This document shows positions 57,697-62,628 of a stretch of 62,628 bases of DNA, piece by piece. The position numbers were made by a program, and so were the translations under genes. Position 1 is the stretch's first letter. Each line of letters opens with the position of its first letter. This stretch comes from Comamonadaceae bacterium (GTDB lineage: Bacteria > Pseudomonadota > Gammaproteobacteria > Burkholderiales > Burkholderiaceae_C), in the NCBI GenBank assembly GCA_947475685.1, contig CANJNC010000017.1, forward strand, positions 1-62,628, in the 5' to 3' direction. The notes beneath the pieces were generated by a model. The model saw only the letters and a list, made by a program, of their open reading frames with translations, searched no databases and was not told the origin of the DNA.

Positions 57697-58805
57697 GACA
57701 AGAGATGTAGGGTGCTTCTTTCCCCCTTGAGTCTTTGCTTGAGGGTGTCCAAGATGAGACGTATCCCTCCCTTTTCTTGAACGTTCCAAATTTTAAAGCC
57801 CAGTTGCCCGCAAAGTATGATTTGGAGCTGAGGACGATGAGCAAGGGGTTTGAAAAACAATTCATCAATCTGTTTTAAGCCTTCAAACCATGTATTTAAA
57901 TCATGATGCTGCATGGGTTTAGTGAGTTCGTGAATGCATAAAATTTGCATTTTTGTGTTTTGAAAGAGTTCATGCTCATGGTGCTCAGTGGCGCACACCA
58001 GTCCCAACGAGTCCCAAGATGTAGGTGTCATTCCGGTGCCCGAGAACCAAATCGAATTGACCGTATTTTGAGCGGATGGATGAGTCGGATGATCGTACAA
58101 AAACATTTGCACCTCACTTTGCAGTCTTCTGAGCAATTGAATGCTGGGCTCAAGTGAAGGGTCTGTATTGGCCACGTCTTTTTTGGACACGCCAATGAGC
58201 CAAGGCAGCACATCATCGTTCATGGCTTTACTCAAAGATGCGCTCGGTAGATTGATAAAGTGTTTTGAACGCGCAAGCCAGGCATCTTTTTTGTAAGCAA
58301 ATAACTCGATGCCTTCGCTTAAAAATAAGGGGGCAAGTTTTTCTCTAAGTGCTTCGCTACTCTGAAGGTCGATATCGTAAAGGCCATTGAGCATGACGTG
58401 ACCACCTCCAACTCTCCAATGGCAAAGATGCACCACTGCGAACCCCAGCGCTTCATCCAACGGGGGAGAACTGATCTGGTCAACTGCACTTTCATACGCG
58501 TATTGATAGGCAAGTGCACCCCTTGCAAAAAGGCCATCTCTGAAGGTTGAATCCAAGGCATAAGAAAAGGCCTTTTCAAACGATGAGCTTAAATGGGTCT
58601 CCTCGCAGGGGTGAAAGGATTCAGGGGCGGCTTTGAGCAGCAAATGCCTCAATCCAAGGAGTTCGACCCCTTTGAGGGTGGATTGTAGGATTTGATTTTG
58701 AGCGTATGCGGGCTCCAGTAGAGCGTGATCAATTAAAATGGTGAGCTTGTCATTGCTTATTTTCTCAAACAAGTTGGAAATTGAAGATTTTTGTGCGATT
58801 TTCAT
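57693..58805 (-). CDS. Conserved protein of unknown function coupled to recJ
   Basis: A 370-residue soluble protein that I do not recognise with certainty. It resembles betaproteobacterial proteins encoded upstream of recJ that are sometimes annotated, without evidence, as phosphoglycerate mutase or regulatory protein. Visible are an N-terminal LIDHALLEP, a Trp/His-rich CHWRVGGGHVMLNG segment (about 130-145) and NSIWFSGTG near 250. No signal peptide or membrane helix is seen. The ATG at 58805 (GTG 58808 also possible) has a -10-like CACAAT six bases upstream with TTGGGC 17 bases further. It overlaps recJ by four bases and is divergent from lolC. Confidence 0.7.
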   Translation of the reverse strand: MKIAQKSSISNLFEKISNDKLTILIDHALLEPAYAQNQILQSTLKGVELLGLRHLLLKAAPESFHPCEETHLSSSFEKAFSYALDSTFRDGLFARGALAYQYAYESAVDQISSPPLDEALGFAVVHLCHWRVGGGHVMLNGLYDIDLQSSEALREKLAPLFLSEGIELFAYKKDAWLARSKHFINLPSASLSKAMNDDVLPWLIGVSKKDVANTDPSLEPSIQLLRRLQSEVQMFLYDHPTHPSAQNTVNSIWFSGTGMTPTSWDSLGLVCATEHHEHELFQNTKMQILCIHELTKPMQHHDLNTWFEGLKQIDELFFKPLAHRPQLQIILCGQLGFKIWNVQEKGGIRLILDTLKQRLKGERSTLHLLS

Positions 58806-58809
58806 CACG

Positions 58810-58842
58810 CTATTGTGAACGATGAGACAATAGAGCCCAATA
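58810..58842 (-). promoter_or_regulatory. Promoter candidate for the recJ-upstream gene
   Basis: On the minus strand a TTGGGC-like -35 and CACAAT -10 have a 17-base spacer; the -10 ends six bases before the ATG at 58805, so the predicted transcript begins at the start codon. Both hexamers match consensus only in part (TTG, and four of six). Confidence 0.3.
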
Positions 58843-58844
58843 AG

Positions 58845-60113
58845 ATGTTCAAAATATCCTCACTTCCCTTTGAGTGTCGTTTAGGCTGGCGGTATACGCG
58901 AGCTAGGCGCGGCTCTCGCAAAAATACTTTCATCTCCTTCATCTCAGGCGTATCGATGTTTGGAATCGCTCTTGGTGTAGCGGCTTTGATCATTGTTTTG
59001 AGTGTGATGAATGGTTTTCAAAAAGAAGTCAGGGATCGCATGTTGTCGGTGGTCTCCCATGTTGAAATTATGTCATCCCAAGACGCTTCTTTGGACGATT
59101 GGCAGTCACTGCAAGCCGACTTGGCTCAAAAGCCCGATGTTTTAGGCTCGGCGCCTTACGTGAGCGAGCAAGCCTTGTTGGTCAAAGGCGAGTTGATGCG
59201 AGGCTCCTTGATCAGAGGCATAGATCCACAACAAGAATACAAGGTGGCTGAGTTTGCGACTCAACTGCCAGATCAAATGACATCTCAGTTGCAACAGGGC
59301 CGATTCGGGGTTATTTTGGGCGAGGAATTGGCTTATGCCATGAACGTACAAGTGGGCGATGCCGTTGTTGTCCTGTCTCCTGGGGGGCAGTTCTCTCCAG
59401 CAGGCATGTTGCCTCGCATGAAACAATTGCGCGTCATTGGCTTGTTCAAGTCTGGTCATTATGAGTTTGACGCCTCTTTGGTGCTTTTGCATATTGAGGA
59501 TGCCAAAGCCTTGTTCAGATTGAGTGGACCCAATGGTTTGAGAGTCAAGTTGCACAGACCTCAGCAAGCCAGAAATTTCTCACAAGAGCTTCAATCTCAG
59601 CTTGGAAGTGCCTATACGGTCAGTGATTGGACTCGCCAAAACAAGACATGGTTCGCCGCTGTTCAAGTTGAAAAAAGAATGATGTTTATCATATTGACTT
59701 TGATTGTTGCGGTTGCCGCATTTAATTTGGTGAGTACATTGGTCATGACCGTGACGGATAAATTGGCTGACATTGCAATCATGAGAACCTTGGGAGCAAC
59801 GCCTGCATCCATCATGTTCATATTCATGATCCAGGGCTCCTTGGTGGGGGTGATAGGGACCTTCCTTGGCTTTGTCGGGGGCACTCTTGTGGCATTGAAC
59901 ATTGACGTAATCGTGCCTTTTATTGAGAATTTGCTGGGAGCGCATTTCTTGCCCAAGGACATTTACTTTATTTCAAGCATGCCCAGTGACCCCCAAACTG
60001 CTGATATTGCGCCCATTGTGATCATCTCTCTTTGTATGTCTTTCCTAGCGACCCTTTATCCCAGTTGGCGAGCAAGTCGAGTCAATCCTGCTGAGGCTTT
60101 AAGGTATGAGTGA
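58845..60113 (+). CDS. lolC: Lipoprotein-releasing ABC permease LolC/LolE
   Basis: Permease of the Lol system that extracts outer-membrane lipoproteins from the inner membrane. The 422-residue protein has four membrane helices (about residues 25-50, 280-300, 325-350, 385-405) and a large periplasmic MacB-like domain between the first two. ATG 58845 (MFKISSLPFE) is chosen over the frame from 58791, which overlaps the divergent gene. Only one permease gene is present, followed by lolD, so a single LolC/E-type (LolF-like) permease probably forms a homodimer. Confidence 0.9.
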   Translation: MFKISSLPFECRLGWRYTRARRGSRKNTFISFISGVSMFGIALGVAALIIVLSVMNGFQKEVRDRMLSVVSHVEIMSSQDASLDDWQSLQADLAQKPDVLGSAPYVSEQALLVKGELMRGSLIRGIDPQQEYKVAEFATQLPDQMTSQLQQGRFGVILGEELAYAMNVQVGDAVVVLSPGGQFSPAGMLPRMKQLRVIGLFKSGHYEFDASLVLLHIEDAKALFRLSGPNGLRVKLHRPQQARNFSQELQSQLGSAYTVSDWTRQNKTWFAAVQVEKRMMFIILTLIVAVAAFNLVSTLVMTVTDKLADIAIMRTLGATPASIMFIFMIQGSLVGVIGTFLGFVGGTLVALNIDVIVPFIENLLGAHFLPKDIYFISSMPSDPQTADIAPIVIISLCMSFLATLYPSWRASRVNPAEALRYE

Positions 60114-60810
60114 CACCAATTTGAAAGTTGTTCTTCAAGCTCGAGCAGTTTCTAAGCGCTTTCATGATGGGTTGCTAGATGTGCGTGTTTTGCAAGAGGT
60201 CAATTTAAGTTTGGGGCGAGGGGAGAGTCTTGCCATTGTGGGCGCCTCAGGATCGGGTAAAAGTACCTTGCTTCATATTTTGGGTGGGCTAGATCATGCC
60301 AGCCAAGGTGAGGTGCAATTGATGGGACATTCTTTGCCCAGCCTCACACCGAGTCAAATTGGATTGTTGCGCAATATGCATTTGGGATTTGTGTATCAAT
60401 TTCATCATTTGTTGCCTGAGCTCAATGCTTGGGAAAATGTAGCCATGCCTTTGTGGATAAGGCGCGAGTCCTCCCAAAGCAGTCAAGCTCAGGCGCGACA
60501 ATTGTTGACCCAGCTTGGGCTTTCTCAAAGGCTTGCGCATCGCCCCTCTGAGTTATCGGGGGGTGAACGACAAAGAGTAGCAATTGCCAGAGCGCTCGTG
60601 ACCAAGCCAGCTTGTTTGTTGGCGGATGAGCCCACTGGGAACTTGGACAGGCAAACAGCCAAGGAGGTCTTTGAATTGATGCTGTCCATGTCAAAGTCGA
60701 TACAGACTTCTTTTATTGTGGTGACCCATGATCCTGAGTTGGCCGCGCTTTGTGATTCGGTCATGCATTTAAAGGACGGTCATTTGTCGGGCTTGTCAAA
60801 TGGCCATTGA
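60106..60810 (+). CDS. lolD: Lipoprotein-releasing ATPase LolD
   Basis: ATPase partner of the LolC/E permease. The 234-residue protein has GASGSGKST (Walker A, near residue 46), LSGGERQRVAIARALV (signature) and LLADEPTGNLD (Walker B). It overlaps the lolC end by eight bases, so translation is coupled. tatD follows without a gap. Confidence 0.94.
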   Translation: MSDTNLKVVLQARAVSKRFHDGLLDVRVLQEVNLSLGRGESLAIVGASGSGKSTLLHILGGLDHASQGEVQLMGHSLPSLTPSQIGLLRNMHLGFVYQFHHLLPELNAWENVAMPLWIRRESSQSSQAQARQLLTQLGLSQRLAHRPSELSGGERQRVAIARALVTKPACLLADEPTGNLDRQTAKEVFELMLSMSKSIQTSFIVVTHDPELAALCDSVMHLKDGHLSGLSNGH

Positions 60811-60834
60811 GTGCTGGGACCTGTCTTTCAAAGC

Positions 60835-61677
60835 ATGATGGAGTTGATCGATTCACATTGCCATTTGGATGCCTTGGAGTTTGAGGCAGATCGTCTTGAG
60901 GTTCGCCAAGCAGCCAGGCTTTTGGGCGTCAGTGCATGTGTGATCCCAGCCGTTGAGAAAGGGAATTTTCTAGCGGTCAAGAAACTGGCTCATCAAACCC
61001 AAGATTTCTACGCTTTGGGCATTCATCCCTTGTGCACACCTCAATGCAAAGAGGATGATTTAGCGGATCTGCACCAAGAGATCCAAGCCAGTTTGAGTGA
61101 TTTGAGGTTGGTCGCCGTTGGCGAGATCGGTCTAGACGCTTGGGTATCTACACTCAACTGGCCATTGCAATTGCATTATTACAAATCGCAGTTAAAACTT
61201 GCCAAGCATTTTCAGTTGCCCGTGATTTTGCATGTCAGAAAGTCAGCCGATGATTTGCTAAAGGGGCTGCGTGAAATACAGGTGTCTGGTGGTATTGCGC
61301 ATGCCTTTACGGGCAGCTTGCAACAAGCTCAGAAATTTATAGACATGGGCTTTTGTTTGGGTTTTGGTGGCGCGATCAGTTTTGACCGGGCCAATCGATT
61401 GCGCACCATGCTCAAACACTTGCCACTGAGTGCTATTGTGCTCGAGACGGACTCGCCTGACATTGCACCGAAATGGATTTATGTGCAAGCAAAAGAGCGA
61501 GCGAATGGGCGCCTCCAAGCAAGGAATGATCCAACGCATTTGCCACAAATTGCCCAAGTCGTTGCCGACATCAAAGGCATTGATTTGAAAGACTTGGCGT
61601 TTATTTCTTCACAAAACGTCCATCGTGTCTTTTCACGAATGCAAGAACACAAGACAAGCAATTCACACAAAACTTAA
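60835..61677 (+). CDS. tatD: TatD family metal-dependent hydrolase
   Basis: A 280-residue TatD-type TIM-barrel nuclease. Metal ligands are visible in DSHCHLD (residues 6-12), a Glu in VGEIGLD, HVRKS, HAFTGS and ETDSPDIAP. The ATG at 60835 (or 60838) gives the standard N-terminus; an in-frame GTG at 60811 abuts lolD. TatD proteins have DNase activity in E. coli; the exact member (TatD, YcfH or YjjV) cannot be told apart by eye. Confidence 0.9.
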   Translation: MMELIDSHCHLDALEFEADRLEVRQAARLLGVSACVIPAVEKGNFLAVKKLAHQTQDFYALGIHPLCTPQCKEDDLADLHQEIQASLSDLRLVAVGEIGLDAWVSTLNWPLQLHYYKSQLKLAKHFQLPVILHVRKSADDLLKGLREIQVSGGIAHAFTGSLQQAQKFIDMGFCLGFGGAISFDRANRLRTMLKHLPLSAIVLETDSPDIAPKWIYVQAKERANGRLQARNDPTHLPQIAQVVADIKGIDLKDLAFISSQNVHRVFSRMQEHKTSNSHKT

Positions 61678-61694
61678 AAAATGAGGCGCTAGTT

Positions 61695-62441
61695 TTGAAA
61701 AAAAAATCAAATTTACCCGATGTAAATTTCTCTGAGCATGCGGGCGTACGCTACCTTCATTTGGGCAGTGAATGGGTCCAGGGATCCATGCGTTTAGACA
61801 GTCCTTTTGATATTCATCTTGAGTATGTCCAGCGAATGATGGCATGGCTGTTGTTGATGGAGCCTGAAACAATTGCGAGTCGTCATTGCATGCAGTTGGG
61901 CCTCGGTGCAGGGACACTTACGAAGTTTTGCTTTAAAAAAATAAAAATAAAAACAACTGCAATTGAAATTAATCCGCAAGTTGTTGCTGCTTGTAGGTTG
62001 TGGTTCAAGGTGCCCCATGACACAAAGCTTTTATCGGTCATTTTGGGCGATGCCAAGGAAGTGGTTGCACATGAGTTGTGGCGTGGCCAAATCGATGCGT
62101 TGCAAGTTGATTTGTACGACCAAGAGGCCGCCGCACCTGTGCTCGATAGCTATGATTTCTATAGAAACTGCAACCGTCTCTTGACACAGGATGGCGTCAT
62201 GAGCGTGAATCTCTTTGGTAAAGATAGTCACTTCGATAGGAGCTTATCTCAAATCCAAGCGGCCTTTGAAGGCGGTTCGGTTTGGTGTTTTAAGCCCACC
62301 AAAGAGGGCAATACGATCATCATGGCTCAAAAGACTTCTATCGAATATACCAAAGCGTGTTTGATGGATAGAGCAGAGCGCATTCAAGCCCAATTTGGAT
62401 TGCCTGCAAACAAATGGTTGAAGGCTCTAAGGCAACTATAG
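61695..62441 (+). CDS. Spermidine synthase-like methyltransferase-fold protein
   Basis: A 248-residue protein with a spermidine-synthase-type Rossmann fold: the nucleotide loop MQLGLGAGTLTKF (about residues 67-79), an acidic residue after the second strand (AIEINPQVV) and a GDAKEVV motif. It lacks the full aminopropyltransferase signature, so polyamine synthesis is not assured; related proteins are annotated only as SAM-binding. It starts with TTG 61695, supported by GAGG eight bases upstream; no ATG is near. Close to tatD and probably in the same transcript. Confidence 0.78.
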   Translation: MKKKSNLPDVNFSEHAGVRYLHLGSEWVQGSMRLDSPFDIHLEYVQRMMAWLLLMEPETIASRHCMQLGLGAGTLTKFCFKKIKIKTTAIEINPQVVAACRLWFKVPHDTKLLSVILGDAKEVVAHELWRGQIDALQVDLYDQEAAAPVLDSYDFYRNCNRLLTQDGVMSVNLFGKDSHFDRSLSQIQAAFEGGSVWCFKPTKEGNTIIMAQKTSIEYTKACLMDRAERIQAQFGLPANKWLKALRQL

Positions 62442-62628
62442 ATTCCTCTTGTCCTCTCCTTTGAGTGATGTTAAATGTTATCAGTAGTGTCCCAACGTTG
62501 AACGCCCGGCGCGTTGCAACTCATTGATTTTATTTAAGAAATTCATGTTTTTTCTTGGTTCCGATTTCAACAATAATTCTCCAATAATGAGGCTTTTCCA
62601 GTCAATGGGGAAGTCTCATCATGAACCA
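62442..62628. other. 187 bases with no complete gene; palindrome and possible gene start
   Basis: An imperfect inverted repeat, GTTGAACGC (62497-62505) with GCGTTGCAAC (62511-62520), encloses CCGGC, then comes a T-rich run (GATTTTATTT). It may terminate the preceding gene. At 62621 an ATG with GGGGAAG upstream may begin a gene that leaves the window after two codons. Whether this belongs to a mobile element, as at the left edge, cannot be seen. Confidence 0.3.

Overview
The window is a chromosomal stretch of a Burkholderiales betaproteobacterium. This is inferred from gene order and family content, not from a search: hemA-prfA-prmC-grxD, ubiE-Tim44-ubiJ-ubiB, fmdB-DUF502-aspS-nudB, two tripartite-tricarboxylate (Bug) receptors, DUF3683, DUF3460 and DUF971 proteins, and the yciO-M50-trpS order. 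A Comamonadaceae-like freshwater organism would fit, but I cannot fix the family. Base composition is moderate, leucine TTG codons are frequent, and several genes use TTG or GTG starts. I found no rRNA, tRNA or CRISPR array.

Layout. 1-50: 5' end of a transposase (IS1380-like) running off the left edge. 0.25-7.1 kb: rppH and proS diverge; then the minus-strand block hemA, prfA, prmC, grxD (haem synthesis, translation termination and its Gln methylase, Fe-S glutaredoxin); a small membrane protein diverges from hemA. 7.3-20.7 kb, plus strand: a giant FAD/Fe-S dehydrogenase, a DUF971 protein, the ubiquinone cluster ubiE/Tim44/ubiJ/ubiB, a sodium:solute symporter, fmdB, DUF502, aspS. 20.9-24.3 kb: DUF3237 protein, nudB, then folE-BLUF photoreceptor-DUF429, tightly packed. 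24.4-27.5 kb, minus: gpmA, ctpA, moeB. 27.6-30.3 kb, plus: rhodanese, grxC, secB, gpsA. 30.3-33.8 kb, minus: metG, DUF3460, scpA. 34.0-39.8 kb: apbC, ABC exporter, NUDT19-like Nudix, NnrU, Bug receptor. 40.0-47.3 kb: a complete System I cytochrome c maturation operon ccmABCDEFGHI.

47.5-58.8 kb is minus-strand housekeeping: an unrecognised gene, recJ, a PHP phosphoesterase, yciO, an M50 protease, trpS and an orphan NarL-type response regulator. Between PHP and yciO lies a roughly 4.3 kb accessory block: ICL/PEP-mutase-like enzyme, Bug receptor, a remnant of an NAD(P)H-hydrate dehydratase gene, an alpha/beta hydrolase with Cys in place of the nucleophilic Ser, and an EamA transporter. 58.8-62.4 kb, plus: lolC/E, lolD, tatD and a spermidine-synthase-like protein. 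The last 190 bases hold no complete gene.

Most genes are ordinary. The best leads are the accessory block interrupting the PHP-yciO-M50-trpS order, the folE-BLUF-DUF429 cassette with an intact photoreceptor residue set, a back-to-back promoter at hemA that predicts leaderless mRNAs both ways, and mutually exclusive hairpins upstream of ccmA.
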